DNA from: Hespellia stercorisuis DSM 15480
Lineage (GTDB): Bacteria > Bacillota > Clostridia > Lachnospirales > Lachnospiraceae
DNA: 62,034 nt
Reading direction: 5' to 3'
NCBI RefSeq assembly: GCF_900142165.1
Contig: NZ_FQZY01000024.1
Coordinates: forward strand, 1 to 62,034
The first letter of the stretch is position 1. Each line of letters starts with the position of its first letter. The notes under the pieces are model-generated. The model did no database searches. It worked only from the letters and a program-made list of their open reading frames with translations, and was not told the origin of the DNA. Below are positions 8,048 through 16,742 of this stretch, one piece after another. A program made the translations under genes and the position numbers.

Positions 8048-8899
8048 ATGCATTTTCAATGGTATCCGGGTCATATGACGAAAGCAAAGCGTATGATGCA
8101 GGAGAATATAAAACTGATTGACCTGGTGATCGAACTGGTGGACGCGCGCGTTCCCATGAGCAGCCGGAATCCAGAGATCGATGAGCTGGGAAAGAATAAA
8201 GCGCGACTGATTCTTTTGAATAAGTCAGATCTCGCAGAAGACAGATGGAACGATGCCTGGGCGGAGTATTTTAAAGCAAAAGGATTCTCCGTGGTGAAGG
8301 TAAACTCCAAAAAAGGCGGAGGAATCAAGTCCATTCAGGGTGTGATTCAGGAGGCCTGCAAGGAAAAGATAGAGCGGGACAGAAAACGGGGAATCTTAAA
8401 CCGTCCGGTTCGCGCTATGGTGGTGGGAATCCCGAATGTGGGGAAATCTACATTTATCAATGCCCTCGCGGGAAAGGCCTGTACCAAGACTGGTAACAAG
8501 CCTGGCGTGACCAAAGGGAAACAGTGGATCCGCCTGAATAAAAATGTGGAGCTTCTGGATACCCCGGGAATATTGTGGCCAAAGTTTGAGGATCAGACAG
8601 TGGGACTTCGTCTCGCTTTCATAGGTTCTATCAAGGATGAAATCCTGCAGAAGGAAGAACTTGCGCTGGATATGATTGGATTCCTGCAGAAGAATTATGC
8701 TGGCGTGCTGGCTGAAAAATACGGAATCGATGAGTCGGGAGACGCGTTTACCTGTCTGAAGAACATTGCAGAGAGCAGGCATTGTCTGGTTCGCGGAAAT
8801 GAACTGGACACCGATAAGGCGGCTATGCTTTTTATCGATGACTTTAGAAATGGGAGATTGGGGAAATTAACGCTTGAATTTCCACAGGATTATGACTAA
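8048..8899 (+). CDS. rbgA: Ribosome biogenesis GTPase RbgA (YlqF)
   Basis: A 283-residue circularly permuted GTPase needed for late 50S assembly in Bacillus (uL16 incorporation). It starts MHFQWYPGHMTKAKR. The permuted order is visible: NKSD (G4) at about residue 58 precedes the G1 loop GIPNVGKST at about 127 and DTPG (G3) at about 175. The C-terminal ANTAR-like helical region is present. Its place in the lepB-rbgA-rnhB run is the usual one in Firmicutes. Confidence 0.95.
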   Translation: MHFQWYPGHMTKAKRMMQENIKLIDLVIELVDARVPMSSRNPEIDELGKNKARLILLNKSDLAEDRWNDAWAEYFKAKGFSVVKVNSKKGGGIKSIQGVIQEACKEKIERDRKRGILNRPVRAMVVGIPNVGKSTFINALAGKACTKTGNKPGVTKGKQWIRLNKNVELLDTPGILWPKFEDQTVGLRLAFIGSIKDEILQKEELALDMIGFLQKNYAGVLAEKYGIDESGDAFTCLKNIAESRHCLVRGNELDTDKAAMLFIDDFRNGRLGKLTLEFPQDYD

Positions 8900-8940
8900 T
8901 ATAGAAGGCAGGAGAATTTAGTTAAGAAAGGGTTTATAAA

Positions 8941-9498
8941 ATGAGTCAGGAAAAGGAAGACAGAAGTATCTTGCGTGAACTTGGAGGCTGGATCGTTTAT
9001 ATTGCGATCATTCTTGGACTTACGTATCTGATTATCACATTTGTGGGACAGCGGACCAGAGTGGAAGGTCATTCCATGGAGACCACACTTTCTGACGGTG
9101 ACAATTTGATCGTCGATAAGATCTCGTTTCGGTTCCGCGATCCAAAGCGGTTTGAAATCATTGTGTTTCCGTACCAGTATGAGGAAGACACATACTATAT
9201 CAAGAGAATCATCGGGCTGCCGGGGGAGACAGTGCAGGTGAAGGACGGGTATGTTTATATCAACGGGGAGAAGCTGGATGAACATTACGGCAACGAACCG
9301 ATGGAGGAGGCCAACATGGCGGCGGAACCGATCACACTCGGTGACGACGAATATTTCGTTCTCGGTGACAACCGCAATCACAGCTCAGACAGCCGTGATC
9401 CGAGTGTTGGAGTACTGAAAAGAGATGATCTGATAGGCCGGGCATGGATCCGTATCTATCCATTCAATAAATTCGGAGTAATCAAGCATGAGCAATAG
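8941..9498 (+). CDS. lepB: Signal peptidase I (second copy)
   Basis: A 185-residue type I signal peptidase. A short N terminus is followed by one membrane segment at about residues 16-36. Ser45 lies in VEGHSMETT and Lys88 in YIKRIIGLPGE; FVLGDNRNHSSDSRDP is the C-terminal box. Unlike the first copy it has no long basic head, so the two probably arose by divergence and may prefer different clients. Its last 11 bases overlap the start of rnhB, so the two are translationally coupled. Confidence 0.93.
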   Translation: MSQEKEDRSILRELGGWIVYIAIILGLTYLIITFVGQRTRVEGHSMETTLSDGDNLIVDKISFRFRDPKRFEIIVFPYQYEEDTYYIKRIIGLPGETVQVKDGYVYINGEKLDEHYGNEPMEEANMAAEPITLGDDEYFVLGDNRNHSSDSRDPSVGVLKRDDLIGRAWIRIYPFNKFGVIKHEQ

Positions 9499-10246
9499 CA
9501 TCAAAGAAATTAAGACATTATTTGAACAAGCTGACAAGGAAAAGTTACCCTTATTGTATGCGGAGTATGCAGATGATAATCGAGCCGGAGTTGTCAGCTT
9601 GATTTCTAAATACAAAAAACAGGAAGAAAAATTAAATCAAGAGCGGGAACGGCTGGAGATTATGCGCAGATTTGAGCGGAAATATGCAGACTGCGGGTAT
9701 ATCTGCGGAATCGACGAGGTGGGGAGAGGCCCCCTTGCCGGTCCGGTGGTCGCAGGAGCGGTAATCCTTCCTGCGGACTGTGAGATTCTCTATTTGAATG
9801 ACTCCAAGCAGCTCTCAGAGAAGCGCAGAGAGGCGTTGTTTGACGAGATTATGGAAAAGGCGGTCGCCACAGGGATCGGCATGGTCGGACCGGCAAGGAT
9901 TGACGAGATCAACATTCTTCAGGCAACCTACGAGGCCATGCGTCAGGCAATTTCAAACCTGTCTGTGGCGCCGGATATTCTGCTGAACGATGCGGTGACA
10001 ATCCCTCAGGTGCCAATCCGGCAGATCCCAATCATCAAGGGGGATGCAAAGAGTGTATCAATTGCAGCGGCGAGTGTGATTGCGAAAGTGACGAGAGACA
10101 GGCTGATGGTGGAGTACGAGCAGGTGCTGCCTGGATATGCATTCGCCAGCAACAAAGGTTATGGGTCTGCGGTGCATATCGAAGCACTGAAAACACTGGG
10201 AGCAACACCGATACACAGACGCACCTTTATAAAAAATTTCTTGTAG
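9488..10246 (+). CDS. rnhB: Ribonuclease HII
   Basis: A 252-residue RNase HII that nicks RNA in RNA-DNA hybrids and at misincorporated ribonucleotides. The core starts at GIDEVGRGPLAGPVVAGAVI (about 75-94) with the first catalytic Asp-Glu, then LNDSKQLSEKRR and AASVIAKVTRD. The extra 60-70 residue helical N terminus is usual in Firmicutes RNase HII. The ATG overlaps the end of lepB and is preceded by GGAGTAATCAAGC. Confidence 0.95.
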   Translation: MSNSIKEIKTLFEQADKEKLPLLYAEYADDNRAGVVSLISKYKKQEEKLNQERERLEIMRRFERKYADCGYICGIDEVGRGPLAGPVVAGAVILPADCEILYLNDSKQLSEKRREALFDEIMEKAVATGIGMVGPARIDEINILQATYEAMRQAISNLSVAPDILLNDAVTIPQVPIRQIPIIKGDAKSVSIAAASVIAKVTRDRLMVEYEQVLPGYAFASNKGYGSAVHIEALKTLGATPIHRRTFIKNFL

Positions 10247-10305
10247 AATAGAGCAGAGAATAAAAAAGAAGATCAAAGTGGAAAACAGGAACAGAGATTA
10301 GATAA

Positions 10306-10689
10306 ATGATGAAAGAAAATGAAAAAGGATTCATGCAGAAAAACAAACGAAGCGTCGGCACAGCGTACGAACAGATTGCAGGGCGTGTTCTGGAGCAGCA
10401 GGGATATGAGATCCTGGAATACAATTACCGCTGTAAGACGGGCGAGATTGATCTGATCGCCAGAGATGGGGAGTATCTGGTGTTCTGTGAGGTGAAATAC
10501 CGCAGGACAGAAGATACGGGGAACCCACTGGAGGCTGTGGGAATCAGAAAGCAGAGAGTGATTGCCAAATGTGCGATGTACTATCTCATGGATCATCCGG
10601 ATCTGGATGACATACCGTGCCGGTTTGACGTGGTGGGAATCCTTGGAGATAAAGTAAAGGTTGTCAAAAATGCTTTTGAATGCCCTTAG
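10306..10689 (+). CDS. YraN family endonuclease-fold protein (UPF0102)
   Basis: A 127-residue UPF0102/YraN protein of the restriction-endonuclease-like fold. The motif GEIDLIARDGEYLVFCEVKYR contains the E..D...ExK signature at about residues 46-66. Cellular role is unproven; the gene is often next to rnhB. The start is uncertain. The longest frame begins at 10306 without a clear ribosome binding site, while ATG at 10333 has AAGGA only three bases upstream and gives the more typical MQKNKRSVG start. Confidence 0.85.
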   Translation: MMKENEKGFMQKNKRSVGTAYEQIAGRVLEQQGYEILEYNYRCKTGEIDLIARDGEYLVFCEVKYRRTEDTGNPLEAVGIRKQRVIAKCAMYYLMDHPDLDDIPCRFDVVGILGDKVKVVKNAFECP

Positions 10690-10843
10690 ACAGTCCTGTG
10701 TTTTCGCACATGGAAGGGATATGACCGGAAAGCTGGAAGAGAAGTCTGAGGGCGTATATAGGCGTATTCGGAACGTGGAGCAGCAGAATAACAGACTTGC
10801 AACGGGGAAACCGTTTGTCAGAAAGAACAGCAGGAGAAAAACA

Positions 10844-11695
10844 ATGAGTATAGGATTAAGATATAAAGACGATAAGCAGGTATTCCATGAGGAGGAAGGG
10901 GCAGTTCCGTACCTAACCTATCCTCTTTTTACGGAGACGGGCGTTGTGAACCATGGATTTTCCACCAGACTTGGCGGAGTCAGTGAGGGATGCTGGTCGT
11001 CCATGAATCTCAGCTTTACAAGAGGAGACAAGGAGGAGAACGTGCGGGAAAATTTCCGGCGGATGGCACATGCCATCGGTGTGTCGGACTCTGATATGGT
11101 GCTCTCAAGACAGACCCATACTACGAATGTGCGGGTTGTGACGGAGGCGGACCGCGGGATGGGAATCATCAGACCGCTGGAGTACACGGACGTTGACGGG
11201 CTTGTGACGGATGTGCCGGGGATCTGCCTTGCTACATTCTATGCGGACTGTGTGCCGCTGTTTTTTGTAGATCCGGTGAAACGGGTGATCGGGCTGTCCC
11301 ACTCTGGATGGCGTGGAACGGTCGGGAAGATTGGAAAAGTGACGGTGGAGACGATGGAGGCGCAGTACGGAAGTAACCCGAAGGACATTCTGGCGGCAGT
11401 CGGACCATCCATCTGCCAGGACTGTTACGAGGTGAGCGCGGAAGTCATCGATGCGTTTAAGGAAAATTATGCTGAGAGATGCTGGAAGGATCTTTTCTAT
11501 GAGAAGACGAACGGCAAATTTCAGCTGAATCTGTGGAAGGCCAATGAATTTGTATTTCTGGAGAGTGGAATCCGTCCGGAGCATATTGCCGTGACCAATG
11601 TGTGCACGCACTGCAACAGTGACCTGTTGTTCTCGCACCGGGCGACCGGAGAAAAGAGAGGAAATCTGGGGGCGTTTCTTGCGCTGAAGGACTGA
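10844..11695 (+). CDS. pgeF: Purine nucleoside phosphorylase-type laccase-domain protein (YfiH/PgeF)
   Basis: A 283-residue protein of the YfiH/YlmD family (formerly 'polyphenol oxidase' or multicopper oxidase-like). It was shown in other species to be a purine nucleoside phosphorylase/adenosine deaminase, and in E. coli to edit peptidoglycan precursors. Key elements are HTTNVRVV, FYADCVPLFF, HSGWRGTVGKIG and VCTHCNSDLLFSHR. The frame runs 183 bases further upstream into yraN, but CAGGAGAAAAACA before ATG 10844 fits family length. Function beyond the family is not predicted. Confidence 0.88.
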   Translation: MSIGLRYKDDKQVFHEEEGAVPYLTYPLFTETGVVNHGFSTRLGGVSEGCWSSMNLSFTRGDKEENVRENFRRMAHAIGVSDSDMVLSRQTHTTNVRVVTEADRGMGIIRPLEYTDVDGLVTDVPGICLATFYADCVPLFFVDPVKRVIGLSHSGWRGTVGKIGKVTVETMEAQYGSNPKDILAAVGPSICQDCYEVSAEVIDAFKENYAERCWKDLFYEKTNGKFQLNLWKANEFVFLESGIRPEHIAVTNVCTHCNSDLLFSHRATGEKRGNLGAFLALKD

Positions 11696-11802
11696 AAACC
11701 GGAAACAGATGACAGAACAGAAGAAAGAATAGACTTCTGAATCACCAGGAAATCCTGCAGGGAAAAGAAAACCGACAAGATCAGAAATAAAAGGAGTTAA
11801 GC

Positions 11803-12717
11803 ATGAACTTATTAGGAACAATTCTTCTGGCGGAGACGACGCTGCCAGGAGCGACAGAGGTCGTGGAGGATGCGGCGGACAGCATGAATGAATTTCAGAT
11901 TTATGTAAGGGACAGCATACCAGCCCTGCTTGCATTCGGGGTGAAGGTGGTTCTGGCGATCGTATTTTTCCTGATTGGAAAGCAGATTATCAAATGGATC
12001 CGCAAGGTGACAAGAAAGTCCATGGAATTTCACAATGCCGATACGGGGGTGAAGCAATTTGTAGATTCGCTGTTGAAGTTCGGCTTATATCTGCTGCTGA
12101 TAATGATCATTGCAACCATGCTCGGAGTGGAATCGACGTCCGCGGCCGCCCTGCTTGCATCCGGAGGTGTAGCCATTGGCCTTGCTCTGCAGGGAAGTCT
12201 CTCCAATCTGGCAGGAGGTGTGCTGATATTGCTTTTGAAGCCCTTTGTGGTCGGAGATTACATCATCGAGGATACCAACAAAAATGAGGGCGTGGTAAAA
12301 GAAATTCAGATCTTTTACACGAAGCTTACGACGGTGGATAACAAGACCATTGTTATTCCAAACGGAACGCTGGCCAACAACAGTCTGATTAATTTGACTG
12401 CGAAGGAAGAGCGCAAGATCGATCTGAAGGTTGGAATTTCTTATGATGCGGATTTGAAAAAAGCAAAAGCACTGATTGAGGAGATGCTGCAGGTTGACGA
12501 GGAAGTCATTAAAAATGAGGAACAACTCGTTTTCGTGGACTCGCTTAGTGACAGCGCGGTTATCATCGGAATCAGAGCATGGGTGAAGACCGAAAATTAT
12601 TGGAAAGTGAGATGGGGACTGCTGGAGAAAATCAAGCTGTCATTTGATGAGAACCACATTGAGATCCCATACAAACAGCTGACCGTGCACATGGCGCCGG
12701 GGGAAAGCCGGGAATAA
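11803..12717 (+). CDS. mscS: MscS-type small-conductance mechanosensitive channel
   Basis: A 304-residue MscS family channel that opens under membrane tension to release solutes. Three transmembrane segments are visible: about 42-66, 85-110 and the pore-lining TM3 at about 115-145, rich in Gly and Ala. The beta domain (VGDYIIED, VIPNGTLANNSLINLT) and the alpha/beta cytoplasmic cage follow. The start follows AAAGGAGTTAAGC. It is a stand-alone gene between pgeF and the tRNA. Confidence 0.92.
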   Translation: MNLLGTILLAETTLPGATEVVEDAADSMNEFQIYVRDSIPALLAFGVKVVLAIVFFLIGKQIIKWIRKVTRKSMEFHNADTGVKQFVDSLLKFGLYLLLIMIIATMLGVESTSAAALLASGGVAIGLALQGSLSNLAGGVLILLLKPFVVGDYIIEDTNKNEGVVKEIQIFYTKLTTVDNKTIVIPNGTLANNSLINLTAKEERKIDLKVGISYDADLKKAKALIEEMLQVDEEVIKNEEQLVFVDSLSDSAVIIGIRAWVKTENYWKVRWGLLEKIKLSFDENHIEIPYKQLTVHMAPGESRE

Positions 12718-12800
12718 AAAAACAGGGTGAGTTATCCGGTGGAATTTAGTTTAGAAAACAGGGGCGGAAAATAACTGATAAATTTTGTTGCAAAAAATAC

Positions 12801-12829
12801 TTGAAATTTTTTGCGGAAAATGGTAAACT
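12801..12829 (+). promoter_or_regulatory. Promoter of tRNA-Thr
   Basis: TTGAAA (12801-12806), a 17-base spacer and TAAACT (12824-12829) lie about 28 bases before the mature tRNA. Confidence 0.7.
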
Positions 12830-12857
12830 ATCATAGTTGCAGCATATAAGGCAGCAA

Positions 12858-12930
12858 GCTGAACTAGCTCAGTTGGTAGAGCACTTCACTCGTAATGAAG
12901 GGGTCGTCGGTTCAAATCCGATGTTCAGCT
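12858..12930 (+). tRNA. tRNA-Thr (anticodon CGT)
   Basis: A complete cloverleaf. The acceptor stem GCTGAAC (12858-12864) pairs with GTTCAGC (12923-12929), with T12930 as discriminator. The D arm contains AGTTGGTAGA. The anticodon stem CTTCA/TGAAG holds the loop CTCGTAA with CGT at 12891-12893. The T arm carries TTCAAAT. CCA is not encoded. Confidence 0.95.
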
Positions 12931-12943
12931 TTTGAAATTTTTA

Positions 12944-12972
12944 TTGACAGAATCAGCAAAATAATGTACGAT
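12944..12972 (+). promoter_or_regulatory. Promoter for the ATP-grasp operon
   Basis: TTGACA (12944-12949), a 17-base spacer and TACGAT (12967-12972). The expected start near 12979 coincides with the first base of the following hairpin, so the operon mRNA would begin with that stem-loop. Confidence 0.6.
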
Positions 12973-12978
12973 ATCTTC

Positions 12979-13020
12979 AAGCGAAGAAGCCAAGAATTTG
13001 GTTTCTTCGCTTTTTTATTT
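12979..13020 (+). terminator. Terminator of tRNA-Thr / 5' hairpin of the next operon
   Basis: A 15-bp stem (12979-12993 with 12998-13012, one G-T pair) has a 4-base loop and is followed by TTTTATTTT. It is a strong intrinsic terminator for the tRNA transcript. Confidence 0.85.
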
Positions 13021-13040
13021 TGAGAAAGAGGTGAGTTGTT

Positions 13041-14357
13041 ATGAACGAACTGGTCAAACACACAGAAAGTATCAACCGATTATTAGCGAGATACGGGGTG
13101 AAATTCGGTATCTACAAGAACAATGAGTTTCATGAACAGCTTTTTCCATTCGATGCAATCCCCCGTGTGATAGAGCATGAGGATTTTTTACTTTTGGAGA
13201 AAGGACTGATTCAGAGAGTGAATGCCCTGAATATGTTTCTAAAAGACATATACGGCGAGAAACAGATCATCAAAGATGGGGTAATTCCAGAAGAGTTTGT
13301 ATTTTCGTCCCCGGGGTATCTGCCGGAATGTGAAGGCATCTGTCCACCCAAGGGAGTGTACAGTCATGTATCTGGAATTGACCTGGTGCAGGCGAAGGAC
13401 AAAACGTGGTATATCCTGGAGGATAATCTGCGGATTCCGTCCGGGGCATCCTATCCGCTGATTGCGAGGGATCTGTGCAGAAGAGCGGTGCCGCGGACGT
13501 TTAAGAACACATCCATTGTCGATAACCGTAATTACGGGAAGATGCTGGGCAGGATGCTCGACAGCGTTAATGTTGGAGGAATCAAGGTGATCATGACACC
13601 TGGACGCTATAACGCAGCGTACTTTGAACATTCTTATCTGGCAGAGAAAAGTGGATCGGAGCTGGCAGTAAATACAGATCTTTTTGTGGAAAAAAATTAC
13701 CTGTATCATAAAGATTACCTTGGAAATAAACAGAAAGTGGGTGTGCTGTACCGAAGAATCTCAGACGAATACCTCGATCCCATGACCTTCGAGCAGGATT
13801 CCCTGATTGGAATCCCCAATCTGATGGATGTGTACAGAGCGGGAAATGTGGCACTCGTCAACGCACCAGGAAATGGCGTGGCAGATGATAAAGGAATCTA
13901 TTACTTCGTGCCGAAGATGATCGAGTATTATCTGGATGAAAAGCCAATTTTGAAAAATGCACCGACCTATCTTCCGTTTTATGAGGAAGACCGCAAGTAT
14001 GTACTGGATAATCTACATAAGCTTGTCGTCAAGGATGTGGCAGAGGCTGGCGGATACGGTGTGATTTTCGGAAGTGATCTGTCGGAGGAAAAGTTGGAGG
14101 AACTGCGGCAGCTGATCATCCGGGAGTCCAGAAGATTCATTGCACAGGAGGTCATTGATTTTCTGGATCTGGATATTCTCGAGGATGGTGAGGCCGTGCC
14201 GAGAAAGGCAGATCTCCGTGCCTTTGTACTCTCAAGCGGGGACAAGACGGAAGTCTGGCCAAGCGGACTGACCAGATTCTCGAGAAATCCAGATTCATTT
14301 GTAGTCAATTCATCACAAGGAGGAGGTTTTAAGGACACATGGGTATTATCTCAATAG
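13041..14357 (+). CDS. Circularly permuted ATP-grasp protein
   Basis: A 438-residue circularly permuted ATP-grasp amidoligase-like protein (COG2308 type). Conserved stretches are EDNLRIPSGASYPL (about 127-140), YRRISDEYLDP (about 240), NAPGNGVADDK (about 277), VVKDVAEAGGYGV (about 332-344) and SFVVNSSQGGGFKDTW near the end. Comparative work on ATP-grasp amidoligases links this family with alpha-E and transglutaminase-like proteins in a predicted peptide-synthesis or tagging system; the product is unknown. The start follows GAGGTGAGTTGTT. Its last 19 bases overlap the alpha-E gene, so the two are translationally coupled. Confidence 0.88.
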   Translation: MNELVKHTESINRLLARYGVKFGIYKNNEFHEQLFPFDAIPRVIEHEDFLLLEKGLIQRVNALNMFLKDIYGEKQIIKDGVIPEEFVFSSPGYLPECEGICPPKGVYSHVSGIDLVQAKDKTWYILEDNLRIPSGASYPLIARDLCRRAVPRTFKNTSIVDNRNYGKMLGRMLDSVNVGGIKVIMTPGRYNAAYFEHSYLAEKSGSELAVNTDLFVEKNYLYHKDYLGNKQKVGVLYRRISDEYLDPMTFEQDSLIGIPNLMDVYRAGNVALVNAPGNGVADDKGIYYFVPKMIEYYLDEKPILKNAPTYLPFYEEDRKYVLDNLHKLVVKDVAEAGGYGVIFGSDLSEEKLEELRQLIIRESRRFIAQEVIDFLDLDILEDGEAVPRKADLRAFVLSSGDKTEVWPSGLTRFSRNPDSFVVNSSQGGGFKDTWVLSQ

Positions 14358-15019
14358 CAAAATTAGACAATTTATACTGGCTGGGGCGGTACACGGAGCG
14401 CGTGTACACGACCGTCAGAAGATTTTATGGTATTTTTGATGATCTGATCGAGGAGGAAGAGGGCGCATATCACGTCTACTGCGAACGCCTGAATATTCCG
14501 AACATCTATACCTCGAACGAAGATTTCGTGGAAAAGTACACCTTCGGAAAAGACAATCCGGACTCTCTGTACTCGAATATGAGCCGCGCATATGACAATG
14601 CGGTCGTTCTGCGGGAAGAATTGAGCAGCCGGGTGCTCTGCTATATTCAGCTTGCTTTGGATGTGTTTGAATCCCACAAAGCAGGAGATTCGCCGTTGCT
14701 GAAACTCCAGTCGGTCCTGGATGACATTCTGGCTTTTTGGGGAGGAGTGGACGATTACGTGATCAGCGAGGACTGCCGCAATATTATGAAATGCGGAAAA
14801 TACGTGGAAAGGCTGGATCTTTACATTCGCCTCAGTTACCATACGCGGGACATTGAAAAAGAGTTCAGCAAGCTGACCAACCGAATCAACAAGACACATA
14901 TGTACTACAACATTGAGGCGTTGGATAAGCTTTCAGATATGATCAATAAAAAAGAAAACTGGAAAGAGGACTACAAAGAGGCTTTGGGATACTTAAGCCA
15001 GGTGATCGAGGTGAGATGA
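14339..15019 (+). CDS. Alpha-E domain protein
   Basis: A 226-residue all-alpha protein of the alpha-E family. It begins with the family signature LDNLYWLGRYTERVYTTVRRFY (here at about residues 9-30). No enzymatic motif is known for the family; it accompanies circularly permuted ATP-grasp proteins and may be a partner or scaffold. The start overlaps the ATP-grasp gene and lies after AAGGAGGAGGTTTT. One base separates its stop from the transglutaminase-like gene. Confidence 0.85.
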   Translation: MGIISIAKLDNLYWLGRYTERVYTTVRRFYGIFDDLIEEEEGAYHVYCERLNIPNIYTSNEDFVEKYTFGKDNPDSLYSNMSRAYDNAVVLREELSSRVLCYIQLALDVFESHKAGDSPLLKLQSVLDDILAFWGGVDDYVISEDCRNIMKCGKYVERLDLYIRLSYHTRDIEKEFSKLTNRINKTHMYYNIEALDKLSDMINKKENWKEDYKEALGYLSQVIEVR

Positions 15020-15020
15020 C

Positions 15021-15806
15021 ATGAAAAAACTGCAGTTTACATACGAGATGACGCTTCGATTCGATGAACCGGTGCGGGATCATTACTTCGCACTGCGCTG
15101 TGTACCGATGTCCAATGCGGCGCAGCAGATCCAGATAGAGAACCGATATGTGTATCCAACGGACTGCTTGAACGAGGTGGTGGATGGATTCGGCAATCAT
15201 AAGTATGTGGGCCATTATTTTGATAATCATAAGCAGTTTACGTATGAAATATCAGGTACTGCGGTCGTGGAGGGCATGAGAGTAATCCAGGAGCCACTCC
15301 ACAGCATGTACAAATTCCCGTCCAGACTTACGCGGCCGGGGACAGAATTAAAGGCGTTTCTTGAGAAACTTCAGTCGGAGGAGAATTTTTCTTCAAAAAG
15401 CAATCTGGAAAAAGCAATCACAATTATGAATGCAGTGTACGATGTGATGGAGTATAAGGCAGATGTGACGGATATTCATACCACTGCGGAGGAGGCTCTG
15501 GAGGGGAAAATCGGCGTGTGTCAGGACTATGCCCACATCTGCATCGCGTCCTGCCGTCTAGCAGGGATTCCGGCGCGTTATGTGAACGGTCTAATGATCG
15601 GTGAGGGTGCGACACACGCGTGGCTTGAAATCTACACGGGAAAGGGGTGGTATGGACTGGATCCGACCAACAATCTTCATGTGGATGATTATTACATCAA
15701 GCTGGCACACGGGAGAGATTATGGGGACTGTGTGCTCGACAAAGGAAGATTTCTGGGAAGTGTCAATCAGACACAACAAATAAAGGTATGTGTGGAGGAG
15801 ATTTAA
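15021..15806 (+). CDS. Transglutaminase-like cysteine protease/ligase
   Basis: A 261-residue transglutaminase-superfamily protein. An N-terminal beta domain of about 80 residues precedes the catalytic core. The triad is Cys167 in GVCQDYAH, His199 in THAWLE and Asp214 in GLDPTNN. Members act as peptidases, amidases or transamidases. There is no signal peptide, so it is probably cytoplasmic like its neighbours. It directly abuts the first AstE-like gene. In the operon it is the likeliest enzyme to cleave or transfer the product of the ATP-grasp ligase, which is inference. Confidence 0.87.
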   Translation: MKKLQFTYEMTLRFDEPVRDHYFALRCVPMSNAAQQIQIENRYVYPTDCLNEVVDGFGNHKYVGHYFDNHKQFTYEISGTAVVEGMRVIQEPLHSMYKFPSRLTRPGTELKAFLEKLQSEENFSSKSNLEKAITIMNAVYDVMEYKADVTDIHTTAEEALEGKIGVCQDYAHICIASCRLAGIPARYVNGLMIGEGATHAWLEIYTGKGWYGLDPTNNLHVDDYYIKLAHGRDYGDCVLDKGRFLGSVNQTQQIKVCVEEI

Positions 15807-16742
15807 ATGATAGAGACAGTGGCATCAATGCGTCTTCCGGTGGATGAGACGCTGATGATCAACAAGAACAGAATAGAACCGGTGGACGCAACCGGGGAGA
15901 AAAAACGGATATCCATTGTTACAGGTACTCACGGTGATGAGCTGGAAGGACAGTTTGTGTGCTACGAGCTGCAGAGAAGGCTGCAGGAGGGACGGGAACA
16001 CCTGAAAGGGATTGTGGATATCTATCCGGCCATGAATCCGCTGGGCATCGATTCGATCACAAGAGGAATCCCGCAGTTTGATCTGGACATGAACAGGGTG
16101 TTCCCGGGAGATGAGGAAGGGCCCATGATCGAGGCTCTGACGAAGCAGATCACGGACGATCTGGCGGGATCGGACTTCTGCGTGGATATTCACGCCAGCA
16201 ACATTTTCCTGAAAGAGATTCCACAGGTGCGGATTAATGAACTGACTGCGGATACACTGGTTCCGTTGGCGAAACAGATCAATGTGGATTTTGTCTGGGT
16301 GCATGCATCGGCCACAGTATTGGAATCAACGCTGGCCTACAGCCTAAATTCCATCGGAGTACCAACGCTTGTTGTAGAGATGGGCGTGGGCATGCGCATT
16401 ACCAACGATTACTGCTATCAGCTGGTGGAGGGGATTCTGAATCTGATGAAAGAGAATGGGCTGTGGGATGGTCCGGTTGGTCCGGTTAAGGAGCCGGTTA
16501 TCTCCTCGGATCACGCCGTGGGATTTGTGAATGCCAATGAATCCGGAATCTATCTGCCGCTGAAGAACATTGGGGATGAGATCTGTGCAGGAGACATACT
16601 TGGCCGTGTCATGGATCCGCTCTCCGGCAAGGTGGTGGAGGAGGCAAAATCCCCCATCGACGGGATGGTGTTCACCAGGCGGGAATATCCGGTTGTCTAC
16701 AGCGGCTCGCTGCTTGGCCGTGTGCTGGGAGGTGACATGTAA
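15807..16742 (+). CDS. AstE/AspA-like deacylase (M14 fold), catalytic residues intact
   Basis: A 311-residue succinylglutamate desuccinylase/aspartoacylase family protein. The zinc ligands His42 and Glu45 in GTHGDELEG and His129 in DIHASN are present. The general base candidate Glu191 lies in LVVEMGVG. DLDMNRVFPG and the C-terminal beta-barrel (GIYLPL, ILGRVMDPLSG) are also seen. The family removes acyl groups from amino acids or trims peptides. The gene begins directly after the transglutaminase stop and overlaps the next gene by one base. The substrate is unknown; a product of the ATP-grasp ligase is a reasonable guess. Confidence 0.87.
   Translation: MIETVASMRLPVDETLMINKNRIEPVDATGEKKRISIVTGTHGDELEGQFVCYELQRRLQEGREHLKGIVDIYPAMNPLGIDSITRGIPQFDLDMNRVFPGDEEGPMIEALTKQITDDLAGSDFCVDIHASNIFLKEIPQVRINELTADTLVPLAKQINVDFVWVHASATVLESTLAYSLNSIGVPTLVVEMGVGMRITNDYCYQLVEGILNLMKENGLWDGPVGPVKEPVISSDHAVGFVNANESGIYLPLKNIGDEICAGDILGRVMDPLSGKVVEEAKSPIDGMVFTRREYPVVYSGSLLGRVLGGDM

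Noticed and set aside
10661-10843. Upstream extension of the pgeF frame into yraN
   Set aside because: It overlaps yraN, adds residues unlike the family, and a good ribosome binding site lies before 10844.
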